DNA of 64,000 nt from Bryobacterales bacterium. GTDB lineage: Bacteria; Acidobacteriota; Terriglobia; Bryobacterales; Bryobacteraceae. Each line of letters begins with the position of its first letter. Position 1 is the first letter of the stretch. The notes under the pieces are model-generated. The model ran no database searches. It saw only the letters and a program-made list of their open reading frames with translations, and was not told the origin of the DNA. Location: NCBI GenBank assembly GCA_016716385.1, contig JADJWL010000005.1:124001-188000 (forward strand). The letters are read 5' to 3'. This document shows, piece after piece, positions 29,385 to 39,100 of the stretch. Position numbers and translations under genes: made by a program.

Positions 29385-29433
29385 TCTCTTCACCTGATCC
29401 CTGACGACAGGCAGAGAGAGGTTGAGAATCGCG

Positions 29434-32400
29434 ATGCGTACTTGTGCTTTGCTCCTGCTGGGAGCACTTCTTTGCGCGCTGCCGGGAGCGGCGCAGACCG
29501 TATCCACCGAAGTCCTGGGAACCGTCACAGACGCCACCGGCGCGGTCGTGCCGGGAGCCGAGGTGACGCTGCTGCGCGTCGCCACGGGCGAAAAGCGTGT
29601 GGCGCGCTCCGATCAGAACGGGAACTATTCGTTTCCCCTGATCGAGATCGGTGACTATACCGTAACAGTGGCCCTCGAAGGATTCCGGACCACCACACAG
29701 ACCGGTGTCAACGTGGCCTATGGCCAGAAAGCCCGCGTCAACGTCATCCTCGACGTCGGCGCCACCACGGAACGGGTGGAAGTGGTCGCCACAGGCGTTG
29801 AGCTGAAGACAGACGATGCGGCCGTGTCCACGACAATCGAACGCCGCCGGGTGCAGGAACTCCCGCTGCTCGGCCGCAACTTCGCCAGCCTCGCGATTCT
29901 CACGCCGGGTGTCCAGTACGGCACGCGCATGGGCCAGGGCGTCAACACCAACACCGGGTTCCCCTTCCCGGGTTCGGCCACGACGCTGAGCGCCAACGGG
30001 CAGCGTGACGCCAACCAGAACATCACGATGGACGGCGTCGTGGCGACCGAGCCGCTGGTCAACCAGGTGCTGTTCAATCCGTCGATCGACGCCATCGAAG
30101 AGGTCAAGATTCAGACCGGATCCGTCTCCGCCGAGTTCGGGCAGAACAACGGCGCCGTGGTGCAGATCGCACTCAAGTCCGGGACGAATGATTTCCACGG
30201 AACGTTCTTCAACTTCATGCGGAACAACGTGTTCGACGCGCGCGACTACTTCCTGAACTTCGAGCTTCCGCCCGGGACGGCGGAACGCAAGAAGAACGCC
30301 CTGCGCCGCCACCAATTTGGTTCGTGGCTGGCAGGCCCGGTCATTCTTCCGGGGTACAACGGCAAGGACCGGACGTTCTGGAGTTTCAACTACGAAGGCG
30401 TCCGTCAAACGGTGGAAAACGTATCGCAGGCGTTCTGGTTCCCGGAAGAGTTCCGGCGCGGCGACTTCTCCGCGCTCCTGACGCCGCTCGTCCGCAACGG
30501 GGCGCCGATCCGGGCGCCGATCATCATCCACGACCCGCGGACCGGCGAACCGTTCCGCGACGCCTCGGGTCGCATCACGAATATTATCCCCCAGAGTCTG
30601 ATCAACCCCAACGCGCAGAACTTCATCAATACCTACCTCCCGCTGCCGCAGTTCCGCCCCGACGACATTTTGGACGTCAACGTCATCCGCAGCGTGCCGC
30701 AGATTCTCGACCAGAACCAATACTTTGCCCGCGTCGATCACAACTTCAGCCAGAACGACCGCATCTTCGTGCGGTACGCCGGACAGCGCACCGCGTTCGA
30801 CAACCAGAACATCAACCCGAACTTCGGCAATGTGTTCTCACTGCGCCCCCACAACATCGCGTCGCAGTGGTTGCACCTGTTTAGCCCGACTTTGATCAAC
30901 GAGTTCCGGTTTGGCTACAACCGCGTGGATCACGATTCGTTCAATCCGCGCACGAACACGGATTTCGACGTGGATTCTCTGGGTATCGGCCAGTTTCGCG
31001 TCGCAGTGGACAACAACCGGAAGTTCCGGCCACTCGAAGCCGCGATCCCTCCGACCGGTATCCTCGGCGGCGACGCGGGCGCGCGCATCGACTTCAACGA
31101 TACCTACCAGATCTCCGACAACTTCTCGATCATCAAGGCAAACCACACATTCAAAATGGGCATGGAGTACCGGCGGCTCACCATCGAGCGCGCCGCGGCG
31201 AACGTCCCCTATGGCAATCTGACGTGCTGTCCCGGCGGTTACAACCTTGCCGGCTGGCTCATGGGATTCCCGAATGGAGCCTCGACGGCCGAGGGCCTGC
31301 TGTTGCAAAAGCCACGCCAGCACCGCTGGAGCGGCTACTTCCTCGATGAGTGGAAAGCGACGCGCCGCCTGACGATGAACATTGGCGTCCGGTGGGACTA
31401 TTTCGGACTGATGACTGACTTGAACCGCACCTGGCGGTCGCTGCGCCTGGACATCCTCTCCCCCGCCAGCAACGGGCAGCAGTTGCCCACGGTGGTGCCG
31501 GAGCCGCGCCAGAACTTCCGGTTCTACGAGCCGGAGAAGCGCTTCTTCATGCCTCGGGTGGGCATCGCCTACCGCGCCACCGAAAAGTGGGTCATCCGCA
31601 CCGGCGCCGGCTGGTACGCGAATGCGCAGCAGTTGAACAACATGTCGATCCTGAACCTGCAGCCGCCGCTCTCGGGCACGTTCGGCTTCATCCAGGTGAC
31701 CGATGTCGCGCAGGTGATTCCGGTGCAGTACGAGGGACGGAACTACAATCTCCAGACGCGCAGAATCCGGGATATGTCCCAGGCGCTTACTCTGGCAAAC
31801 CCCTTCCCCGGCCAAGGCACGGCGGCGGCGCGGACCAACGTGCTGGCGATGATCCCGGACAACAAGGCCAGTAACTACATCCAGTGGAGCTTCGATATCC
31901 AGCGGCAGCTTCCGTTGAATACGATTCTCACTGTGGGCTACGTCGGATCGAAGACGAGCCACCTGGACAACACCGTAGCCAATTTCAACGCCCCCGATCC
32001 CTCACCCGATACTGACATCAACCGCCGGCGTCCTTGGCAGGCGTACGTCAGCCGGGGCGAGGATGACCAAGCCCGGCTCCTGAACAATATCCGCTACCTC
32101 GACAGCTATGCGAACGCCACCTACCACGCGTTGCAGGTGCAGGCGCAGAAGCGCTACAGCCACGGGGTCACCTGGGGGTTGGCATACACCTATGGGAAGG
32201 CGCTTGGAGAGGGCTACGGGCGCAACGATCCGGCGGGTGATGTGCAGTCCATCTACCAGAACCCACGCGACCGGCGTACGGATCGCACCCGGTATGGTTT
32301 TGACATCACGCACAGTGTCATTACGAACTTCGTGTATGACCTCCCCTTCTTCCGCGGTTCGTCCGGATTTACGAAGGCGGCGCTGGGCGGGTGGCAGGCC

Positions 32401-32883
32401 AGCGGGATCGCGACGTTGCGCACCGGACTGCCTTTCGCGGTCGCGGTTGGAGCGGGGGCGCTGAATACGGGCTTCGCAGGCCGCCCGGACCGGGTGGCGG
32501 ATGGCCGGCTGTTCGGAGAGGAGACACGCGCGCTGTGGTACGACCCGTCAGCATTCCGCCGCACAGATTGCAACATCCCGAACCGGCTGGACCTGTGCCG
32601 TTACGGCAATGCCGGCAACGGGATTCTGAATTCGCCGGGGACGCAGCAGCTCGACCTGTCCATTGGCAAGAACTGGGAGTTGCCGAAGTTGGGTGAGCAG
32701 GGACGCCTGCAGTTCCGCGGCGAGGCCTTCAACGCCTTCAATACACCCCAGTTCGGAAGGCCCAATCCGTTGGGCTGGGTCGGGCCGGACTCGATCGTCC
32801 CGGACGCACCGCGCGTCGGAGAAGTCCGCAGCCTGCGGAACGCGATGCGCATCTTCCAGGTGGCGCTGAAAGTGTACTTCTGA
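29434..32883 (+). CDS. TonB-dependent receptor with N-terminal carboxypeptidase-regulatory domain (Oar-like)
   Basis: A 1,149-residue outer-membrane protein. ATG 29434 (MRTCALLLLGALLCALPGAAQ) gives a good signal peptide; TTG 29422 would sit directly on the ribosome site. Residues about 22-110 form a carboxypeptidase-regulatory domain (VLGTVTDATGAVVPGAEVTL, NGNYSFPLIEIGDYTVTV). A plug domain follows (VQELPLLGRNFASLAIL, GSVSAEFGQNNGAVVQI), then a long beta-barrel with many aromatic residues ending in KVYF. Such proteins are hugely expanded in Acidobacteriota and take up glycans or other ligands via TonB; the ligand here is unknown. Its last 190 bp have a diverged copy at 34530-34718. Confidence 0.93.
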   Translation: MRTCALLLLGALLCALPGAAQTVSTEVLGTVTDATGAVVPGAEVTLLRVATGEKRVARSDQNGNYSFPLIEIGDYTVTVALEGFRTTTQTGVNVAYGQKARVNVILDVGATTERVEVVATGVELKTDDAAVSTTIERRRVQELPLLGRNFASLAILTPGVQYGTRMGQGVNTNTGFPFPGSATTLSANGQRDANQNITMDGVVATEPLVNQVLFNPSIDAIEEVKIQTGSVSAEFGQNNGAVVQIALKSGTNDFHGTFFNFMRNNVFDARDYFLNFELPPGTAERKKNALRRHQFGSWLAGPVILPGYNGKDRTFWSFNYEGVRQTVENVSQAFWFPEEFRRGDFSALLTPLVRNGAPIRAPIIIHDPRTGEPFRDASGRITNIIPQSLINPNAQNFINTYLPLPQFRPDDILDVNVIRSVPQILDQNQYFARVDHNFSQNDRIFVRYAGQRTAFDNQNINPNFGNVFSLRPHNIASQWLHLFSPTLINEFRFGYNRVDHDSFNPRTNTDFDVDSLGIGQFRVAVDNNRKFRPLEAAIPPTGILGGDAGARIDFNDTYQISDNFSIIKANHTFKMGMEYRRLTIERAAANVPYGNLTCCPGGYNLAGWLMGFPNGASTAEGLLLQKPRQHRWSGYFLDEWKATRRLTMNIGVRWDYFGLMTDLNRTWRSLRLDILSPASNGQQLPTVVPEPRQNFRFYEPEKRFFMPRVGIAYRATEKWVIRTGAGWYANAQQLNNMSILNLQPPLSGTFGFIQVTDVAQVIPVQYEGRNYNLQTRRIRDMSQALTLANPFPGQGTAAARTNVLAMIPDNKASNYIQWSFDIQRQLPLNTILTVGYVGSKTSHLDNTVANFNAPDPSPDTDINRRRPWQAYVSRGEDDQARLLNNIRYLDSYANATYHALQVQAQKRYSHGVTWGLAYTYGKALGEGYGRNDPAGDVQSIYQNPRDRRTDRTRYGFDITHSVITNFVYDLPFFRGSSGFTKAALGGWQASGIATLRTGLPFAVAVGAGALNTGFAGRPDRVADGRLFGEETRALWYDPSAFRRTDCNIPNRLDLCRYGNAGNGILNSPGTQQLDLSIGKNWELPKLGEQGRLQFRGEAFNAFNTPQFGRPNPLGWVGPDSIVPDAPRVGEVRSLRNAMRIFQVALKVYF

Positions 32884-33237
32884 CGTGAGCGGCAGGGGGG
32901 CGGAGATCCTCTAGGCACGCAGCCTGTAACGCGCGGCGTGCCTCAGCGATCAGCGCCCCCACCCTTGTTGACGCGGCAGACGCAGTGGCGTTGGGTCTGC
33001 CCAACGTTCGTCAAACTGACGTGGAAGGCGAGCTGCTTTGAGGAGGGCTTTCTTCACGACCAGTTCCTCATGGGAGGGGCTCGAAGGGGATGCGAGTCCA
33101 GCACCGTCTTCAAGGAACTGACGGCCCGGGGTTCATCCGGACGCACGAGAATAGGTGCTGAAGCGTCCTAGCAAATCGGAGTGAACTACCCGGACCCGTG
33201 GTGGTCTGGAGGATGTATTGCACAGACAGAGGTTAAT
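32884..33237. other. Gene-poor stretch after the TonB-receptor gene
   Basis: About 350 bp without a supportable gene. It holds a possible terminator hairpin (AGGCACGC at 32913-32920 with GCGTGCCT at 32936-32943). Short open frames on both strands (for example 32938-33171 on plus) match nothing I recognise, lack ribosome sites and look like chance or degraded sequence. The composition drifts from GC-rich towards the AT-richer insert that follows. Confidence 0.5.
32913..32943 (+). terminator. Possible hairpin terminator of the TonB-receptor gene
   Basis: Eight-base inverted repeat AGGCACGC / GCGTGCCT with a 15-base loop, 30 bp after the receptor stop. No T-run follows, so it is only a candidate. 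Confidence 0.35.
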
Positions 33238-33807
33238 TTACTTCGGGCTGTTCCACTGCATGTCCTGCTCCTGCAGGCCGGGTAGTTGCAATGCAAAGAA
33301 CTGTTCAATTCGACCCTTCATATCATCAGCGTAGGCTCCCTGCCAATTCTGAGTCAACCGTCCTCCGGGAGCGACAACAAGCGTTTGTGGCGTAGGTCCA
33401 AGACGATACGTCTTGACCACAGACGCAGAAGGGTTGATCAACACATCAAAATCGAATTGCCGAACCCTTACGTACTCGGCGATGCTCTGAGACGATGTCG
33501 ACAAAGCAACGAAGCGATATCGACCCTTCACCTGGGCCGCAAGCTCCCTGATGTTCTCGACATTTCGCTCACACCAAACACACTGAGGAGAAAAAACATA
33601 CAAGACAGTAGGTACTTCGGTTGCCGCGAAGTCGACAACCACCTGCCTTCCGTCAAGGTCACTAGCGACTAACGGCTCAAGATGGGTGCCAACCGCCAGT
33701 GGGCTACTCGCCGCCGACCTGCTGCGGATGTCGTTAAGAACCAGCGCATGCCAAACGTTCAGCGACAATGAGAGAAACAAGAGGACTGCCAATACAACGC
33801 TCGTCAT
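33238..33807 (-). CDS. Membrane-anchored thioredoxin-fold protein (TlpA/redoxin type)
   Basis: A 189-residue protein. ATG 33807 is preferred over 33864 because it places a single membrane anchor at residues 2-24 (MTSVVLAVLLFLSLSLNVWHAL), with GAGAGG upstream. The outside part is a thioredoxin fold: DLDGRQVVVDF, then the active site FSPQCVWCERN with Cys76 and Cys79, then FDFDVLINPSASVVKTYRLGPTPQTLVV containing the cis-proline region. It should catalyse thiol-disulfide exchange on the outer face of the membrane. The gene lies 76 bp downstream of the nine-cysteine exported peptide on the same strand, so that peptide is the obvious candidate substrate. Base composition is lower in GC than the flanking core genes. 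Confidence 0.85.
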   Translation of the reverse strand: MTSVVLAVLLFLSLSLNVWHALVLNDIRSRSAASSPLAVGTHLEPLVASDLDGRQVVVDFAATEVPTVLYVFSPQCVWCERNVENIRELAAQVKGRYRFVALSTSSQSIAEYVRVRQFDFDVLINPSASVVKTYRLGPTPQTLVVAPGGRLTQNWQGAYADDMKGRIEQFFALQLPGLQEQDMQWNSPK

Positions 33808-33883
33808 CCCCGACCTCTCAATCTGAGTCTCTACAAAGCTGGCATCATAGGCAAGAAGTGCCAATGATGCCAGCTACCAGGAG

Positions 33884-34138
33884 CTAACCACCTCCAATAT
33901 CCAGCCTGCACGTCCCAGCATAGAAGTCACCGTACAAACCGTCGCAAGTCTGGCCTTGGTGAACACAGCAATAGTTAGTCAACCCCTGCGCGGCGCAATC
34001 CGAATCGAAATTGCAGTAACCGCAGCACACGTTCCCAATACAAGGATTGGCACTGACTGTGGCTTCGGTCATCGCGCAGACTCCCAGGATTGCCAGGGTC
34101 GTAAACACCACCAGGAGCAAGTATCTCCGTGAGTTCAT
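33884..34138 (-). CDS. Small exported cysteine-rich peptide, unknown
   Basis: An 84-residue product from ATG 34138, with AAAGGAG 11 bases upstream. A signal peptide (MNSRRYLLLVVFTTLAILGV) probably ends near VSA-NP at residue 30. The mature part, about 54 residues, has nine cysteines at 33, 38, 39, 42, 48, 57, 58, 65 and 77, with two CC pairs in NVCCGYC and TNYCCVH. The spacing looks like a compact disulfide-rich (knottin-like) fold, but I cannot match it to a known family. It is the first gene of a pair with the membrane thioredoxin-fold protein. Toxin, bacteriocin, metal-binding or structural roles are all open. Confidence 0.75.
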   Translation of the reverse strand: MNSRRYLLLVVFTTLAILGVCAMTEATVSANPCIGNVCCGYCNFDSDCAAQGLTNYCCVHQGQTCDGLYGDFYAGTCRLDIGGG

Positions 34139-34517
34139 TTGTCGAAGCACTCCTTTCGGTTGCCATCTAACTTCCCGAAAAGCTTAACACGAACAGCAAT
34201 GGGGGTCAATAGTTTTTTGATCACTTGCTGTCTGGCTATAAGTCGAACAGGTTCTGTTAGTTAGTTAGAAAACCGATCTGATTTGTCTTCGCAGTCTGGA
34301 GGCCGAAGGGCCTGTCGAATGGGCACTCGCTCGAAAATCATGACGCTCTAGAGACTCGCATCGAGACCCAGTTCCTTGCGGACCACTGCCACATAGGACG
34401 TACACTGACGTACACCGTCACCGCGATGCACATCTGCGTGTTGGTGGCGTTGCGACTGGTGCCGTAGACAGCCTTTATGCGAAGGTGCTACTGAACCACT
34501 TGAAGAGCAGTCGCACT
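34139..34517. other. Gene-poor, AT-richer stretch upstream of the cysteine-rich peptide gene
   Basis: About 380 bp with no supportable gene. It should hold the promoter of the peptide/thioredoxin pair on the minus strand. It also contains a 9-bp direct repeat GACGTACAC at 34397-34405 and 34407-34415. Short frames here show no family match. The stretch ends where similarity to the TonB receptor 3' end begins. Confidence 0.5.
34181..34209 (-). promoter_or_regulatory. Weak candidate promoter for the peptide/thioredoxin pair
   Basis: On the minus strand, TTGACC (34204-34209 on plus as GGTCAA) is followed after 17 bp by TAAGCT (34181-34186 on plus as AGCTTA). The -35 match is good (5 of 6), the -10 match poor (3 of 6). 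It lies about 43 bp upstream of the peptide start. Confidence 0.3.
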
Positions 34518-34718
34518 TGCCACCGAGGCGAGCAGGGACGCCTGCAGTTCCGCGGCGAGGCGTTCAACGCCTTCAATACGCCGCAGTTCGGACGGCCCAA
34601 CTTGCTCAGCTACGTCGGGCCGGACTCGCTGGTCCCGGACGGACCGCGCGTCGGCGAGATCCGCAGCCTGCGGAACGCGATGCGCATTTTCCAGGTGGCG
34701 CCGAAGGTGTATTTCTGA
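34518..34718 (+). pseudogene. Orphan 3' end of a second TonB-dependent receptor gene
   Basis: From GAGCAGGGACGCC (about 34530) to the TGA at 34716-34718 the DNA matches the end of the receptor gene at 29434-32883, with about 22 differences over 189 bp by my count, many synonymous. The translated tail has LQFRGEAFNAFNTPQFGRPN and ends KVYF like the full gene. There is no receptor body upstream; the similarity stops abruptly at about 34525. This is the remnant of a diverged tandem paralogue or a copy brought in with the intervening insert. Confidence 0.85.
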
Positions 34719-34729
34719 GGTAGAGCGAA

Positions 34730-34755
34730 GGGCGGAGGCTCAAGGGCCTCCGCCC
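34730..34755. terminator. Strong hairpin between convergent units
   Basis: GGGCGGAGGC (34730-34739) pairs perfectly with GCCTCCGCCC (34746-34755) around a six-base loop. It lies between the orphan receptor tail (stop 34718) and the stop of the DUF1501 gene (34756) and could work in both directions. There is no T-run, as is common in GC-rich genomes. Confidence 0.6.
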
Positions 34756-36171
34756 TCACGCAAAGATGCCGGTCACGACTTCGCCGTGGACGTCCGTGAG
34801 CCGGAAGTCGCGGCCCGCGTAGCGGTAAGTCAGCCGTTTGTGGTCGAGACCCAGCAGGTGCAGGATGGTCGCGTGCAGGTCATGGAAGTGGACCTTGTTC
34901 TCAACCGAGTAGTATCCGTAGTCGTCAGTCGCCCCGTACTGCAGTCCGGCCTTCACGCCCCCGCCCGCCAGCCAATACGTAAACGCCTCCGGATTGTGAT
35001 CGCGGCCGTCGGAGCCCTGAGCGGTCGGCGTGCGCCCGAACTCACCGCCCCACACAACGAGCGTGTCTTCCAGTAGTCCCCGCGCCTTCAGATCGGTCAG
35101 CAGGCCCGCGATCGGGCGGTCCACCTCGCGGGCGTTCTGCGAGTGGTCGCGCAGCAGGTCGGCGTGCTGGTCCCACTTATAGGTGTGGCTCACCTGGACG
35201 AACCGGACGCCCTTCTCCGACAACCGCCGCGCCATCAGGCACTGGAGGCCGAAGTCTTCTGTCACGCGGTCGTCGAGCCCGTAGAGCTTGCGGGTCGCTT
35301 CCGTTTCGCCGGAGATATCCTGCAATCCCGGGGCCTCGGCCTGCATGCGGAAGGCGAGTTCGAAGGACTCGATGCGGCCTTCGAGCGCGGCGTCGGCGCC
35401 GGTGGACGCCAACTGCTCCCGGTTCATCTCCTGGACCAGGTCGAGCTCCATGCGCTGGATCGCGGCCGGGGTCCGGTCGTTCGCGATGTAGGGAATTTTC
35501 GCGTCGCGCGCCTTGATGCCGACCGCCCCGACGGGCGTTCCGGCGTACGGCGCGGGCAGGAAGGCCGAACCGTAATTGTTCGCGCCGCCATGGCTTTGCG
35601 TCGGGCAGATCGTGATATAGCCCGGCATGCTCTGGTTCTCGCTGCCGAGCCCGTAGGTGACCCAGGAGCCCATCGACGGGCGGACGAACGTATCGCTGCC
35701 GGTGTGCATTTCGAGCAGCGCGCCGCCGTGCCGCGAGTTCGAGCCCCACATGGACTTGATGAAGCACAGATCGTCGACCCGTTTGGCGGTCTCGGGGAAC
35801 AGCTCGCTCACCCACATCCCGCTCTCGCCGTACTGCTTGAACGCCCAGGGCGACTTCAGCAGGTTGTACGTCACGCTCGAGACCACCTTCGGGCGCTCGA
35901 ACGGGAGCGGCTTGCCGTGGTCGCGCTGCAGCAGCGGCTTGTAGTCGAACGTATCGACCTGCGACGGTCCGCCGTGCATGAAGAGGAAGATCACGCGTTT
36001 GGCGCGCGGTTCGAAGTGCGGCGTCTTCACCGCGAGCGGACTCTCCGCCGCCCGCGCTTCCTCGCCGAGCAGCGCCTGGAGCGCCAGCGCGCCGAAGCCG
36101 GCGCCGCTCATCCGCAGGAGTTCCCGCCGTGAGAGCGTCCGGCTGCGGTACGGATTCCAGTGCGAATTCAT
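34756..36171 (-). CDS. Exported DUF1501 protein
   Basis: A 471-residue protein with a Tat-type signal (LSRRELLRMSGAGFGALALQALLG). DUF1501 proteins are related to the alkaline phosphatase/sulfatase superfamily. Family landmarks are RVIFLFMHGGPSQVDTFDYKP, SRHGGALLEMHTG, LVVWGGEFGRTP and GRDHNPEAFTYWLAGGGVK near the C-terminus. The gene is 8 bp after the PSD1 gene, an arrangement seen in Planctomycetota and Acidobacteriota, where the two are thought to act together at the cell surface. The substrate is not known; no C-x-P-x-R sulfatase motif is present. Confidence 0.92.
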   Translation of the reverse strand: MNSHWNPYRSRTLSRRELLRMSGAGFGALALQALLGEEARAAESPLAVKTPHFEPRAKRVIFLFMHGGPSQVDTFDYKPLLQRDHGKPLPFERPKVVSSVTYNLLKSPWAFKQYGESGMWVSELFPETAKRVDDLCFIKSMWGSNSRHGGALLEMHTGSDTFVRPSMGSWVTYGLGSENQSMPGYITICPTQSHGGANNYGSAFLPAPYAGTPVGAVGIKARDAKIPYIANDRTPAAIQRMELDLVQEMNREQLASTGADAALEGRIESFELAFRMQAEAPGLQDISGETEATRKLYGLDDRVTEDFGLQCLMARRLSEKGVRFVQVSHTYKWDQHADLLRDHSQNAREVDRPIAGLLTDLKARGLLEDTLVVWGGEFGRTPTAQGSDGRDHNPEAFTYWLAGGGVKAGLQYGATDDYGYYSVENKVHFHDLHATILHLLGLDHKRLTYRYAGRDFRLTDVHGEVVTGIFA

Positions 36172-36179
36172 GCGTGTCC

Positions 36180-39100
36180 TCAGTTTACGTAAACGAACTC
36201 ATTGGACGCCAGCAGCGCCTTGCAGAAGCTTTGCCAGGCGAACAACCGCCGCTTCGCCGGATCGGCTTCGTCCGCCTCCCGCGCCGCGGCGACGCGGGCG
36301 ATGAACGTCAGGGCGCGGTCGATGTCCCTGGCCGCCGGCGGACGCGCCAGAGCCCGCTCGTAGGTTTCGCGGATGCGGCCCGCATCGTCGAGGTCGGCGC
36401 GCGCCAGCAGATCCCGCGCCATGGCTTCGGTGCTGTCGAGCACGAGCGTCGCATTCATCATGAACAGCGCCTGCGGCGCGATCACGGTCGAGTTGCGGTC
36501 GCCGTTCGGGGTGGCCGGGTCGGGCAGGTCGAAGGCCTGGAACATTTCGTACATCGAGCTGCGGACGACGGGCAGATAGACGGTGCGCCGCGGCAGGTCG
36601 TAGTCGGCTCCGCCGCGCTTGGCGGTGTTGCTGACATACTGCCGGTCCTTGTAGTCCAGGATGGTTCCGCCCGCGGTGAGGTCGATCTGTCCCGTGACGG
36701 AGGTGATCGCGTCACGGATGGCCTCGGCTTCGAGACGGCGACGGTTCATCCGCCAGAGCAGCGTATTCTCCGGGTCGGCTTCGGCCGCGCGCGCATCGTG
36801 GGCCGAACTCATCTGATAGGTGCTCGACAGCAGAATCAGCCGGTGCATCTGCTTCACCGACCAGCCCTCCTCGACAAACCGGACGGCCAGCCAGTCGAGC
36901 AGCGGCTGATTCGTGGGCGGCTCGCCGAGGCGTCCGAAGTTATCGACGGATGGGACAATGCCGCGTCCGAAGTGCCAGCGCCAGATGCGGTTCGCCATCA
37001 CGCGGCTCGTGAGTGGGTGGTCCGGGCTGGCCAGCCATTCCGCCAGTTGGAGCCGCCCGCTTGCATTCGCCGGAATCGCCGGCGCGCTGCCGGCGGCAAC
37101 GGCACGGAAGAAGCCGCGCGGAACGGTCTCGCCCAGGGTCCAGTGGCTGCCGCGCAGGTGAATCGGTACATCGGCGATCTCGGTTCCCTCGCGGATCCCC
37201 ATCGCCTTCGGCAGGTCAGGCGTTGCGTCTTCCAGCGCCTTCTTCTCGGTGTCAAGGCGCGTGAGCGTGGCCCGGATGTCTTCCGTGTAGTATTGCCGGG
37301 CGTCCCGCGGCGCGCGGAACGGTCCGGCGGCGGCGTAGGAAATCTCGCGGAACGGCTCGAGCGTCGCGTCCGAAAGCCCCTCTTCCTGTTTGATGGCGTT
37401 GCGGGCTTTCTTGTCTTTCGGCTCGGCCTCGCGGGCTTTCTTGACTTCCTGCCACAGCCGGTCGGCTTCGTCGAACAGTTGCTGATAGCGCGCGGCCAGT
37501 TCCTCGCGGGTCTTCGGCTGGAAGCCCTGGAAGTGCGCGGCGGCGGGGGATGTCCAGCCCGCAAGCAGCGGCCTCTTCTCCTCGTAGGCGAACAGCGGGT
37601 ACATCACTGAATGCGGGGCGCCCTGCGCGCGCTGCATCTCGGCCACCCACTGCGCGAGATAGCCTGGATTCACGCCGTACCGGCGCGCCACCTGCTCCGG
37701 CGACCGCGGCGCATCGGCGCCGGGCGCGAGCGGGCTGAGCTGCATGGCTTCGAAATACGGGAACCGCGACGCATGTTCGAGCCGGATCGTGTTCTTCCCC
37801 TGCGCCAGCGGGAGGACGCCCGTCACCGACCAGCCCCCGGCGTCCGGCGACGCCTGGCGGTTGCTGACCGCGCCCTGGCCGCGGATCTCAAGCACGCCGT
37901 TCACCCACACGTCCGCAGTCCCGCCGCCCGTCTCTTCCTCGAGCATGTCGATCTGGTAGTCGCCCGCCGCGCTGACGCTCACCTCGTATTCGGCGAAGAA
38001 GGGACCCTTGGCATCGGCCGGGACGTTGGTCTTGCCCCGCTCCAGGGTCTTCGGGACGTTGCCGCGCTCGAAGCTGCCGGCGTCGCGCCGCTGCCCGCCG
38101 GCCGCGGGTTTCAATTCGATCTTCTGGTAGCGCAGCAGGTCCGCCCCGGCCAGCAGGTACTGGCCCACCTGGGCGCGTGCCGCCGTCGCGAGGCGCTGGT
38201 TTTCGCCTCCCGAGATGCGGCCAATCTCCTTGGTCTTTTCTTCGACGCGGTCGAGGTGCGCCTGGAGGGCTTCGCGCTGCTCTTTGGACGCCAGGACATG
38301 CTCGTGCCAGCGGGCGACCACGTTGAAGTTCTCCATCGTCTTCGAGCTTTTGAAGATGCCAGCCATGGCGTAATAGTCGGCCTGCGGGATGGGGTCGAAC
38401 TTGTGGTCGTGGCAGCGCGCGCAGCCGGCGGTCAGTCCCATGAAGGTGCGCGCCATCGTGTCGAGCTGTTCGTCGACAATGTCCATCTGCATCTTGACCG
38501 GATCGTCTTCGGCGAGCATCTTCGCGCCGAGGGAGAGGAACCCCGTGGCGGTCCAGCGCTCAAACCACTCTTCATCGCCGGCGGGACCGGGCAGCAGGTC
38601 GCCCGCCAGTTGCTCCTTCACGAACAGGTCGTACGGCTTGTCCTTATTGAACGCGGCGATCACGTAATCGCGGTAGCGGAACGCGTGGCGGTAGACCAGG
38701 TTTTCGTCGAGGCCATTCGAATCGGCGTAGCGCGCGACGTCGAGCCAGTGCCGTCCCCAGCGCTCTCCGTAGCGCGGCGAGGCGAGCAGACGGTCGACCA
38801 CGCGGGCGAAGGCATCCGGACGGCTGTCGTCGAGGAACGCGCGGACTTCCTCTGGAGTCGGCGGCAGGCCGGTGAGGTCGAATGTCACGCGGCGGATCAG
38901 CGTCCGCTTGTCGGCGGCGGGCGCGGGGCTGAGTCCTTTGGCTTCGAGCGCGGAGAGGATGAAGGCGTCGACCGGCGACTGGACCCACGCGGCGTTCTTC
39001 ACCTCAGGAACGGCGGGTTTGCGCGGCGGCTGGAACGCCCAGAATGCCTTCGTCGTCGCCTTTTTCTCGACGGGCGCGCCCCACGGAGCGCCCATCCCGA

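Noticed and set aside
28294..30741. An 815-codon minus-strand frame across the GNAT and TonB-receptor genes
   Set aside because: It crosses two well-supported genes and the receptor promoter and has no recognisable domain.
32938..33171. A 77-codon plus-strand frame after the receptor gene
   Set aside because: No ribosome site, biased composition and no recognised similarity.
34240..34517. A possible integrase or transposase fragment in the AT-richer stretch
   Set aside because: Six-frame reading gave only short pieces without catalytic residues or terminal inverted repeats, so no mobile element is claimed.
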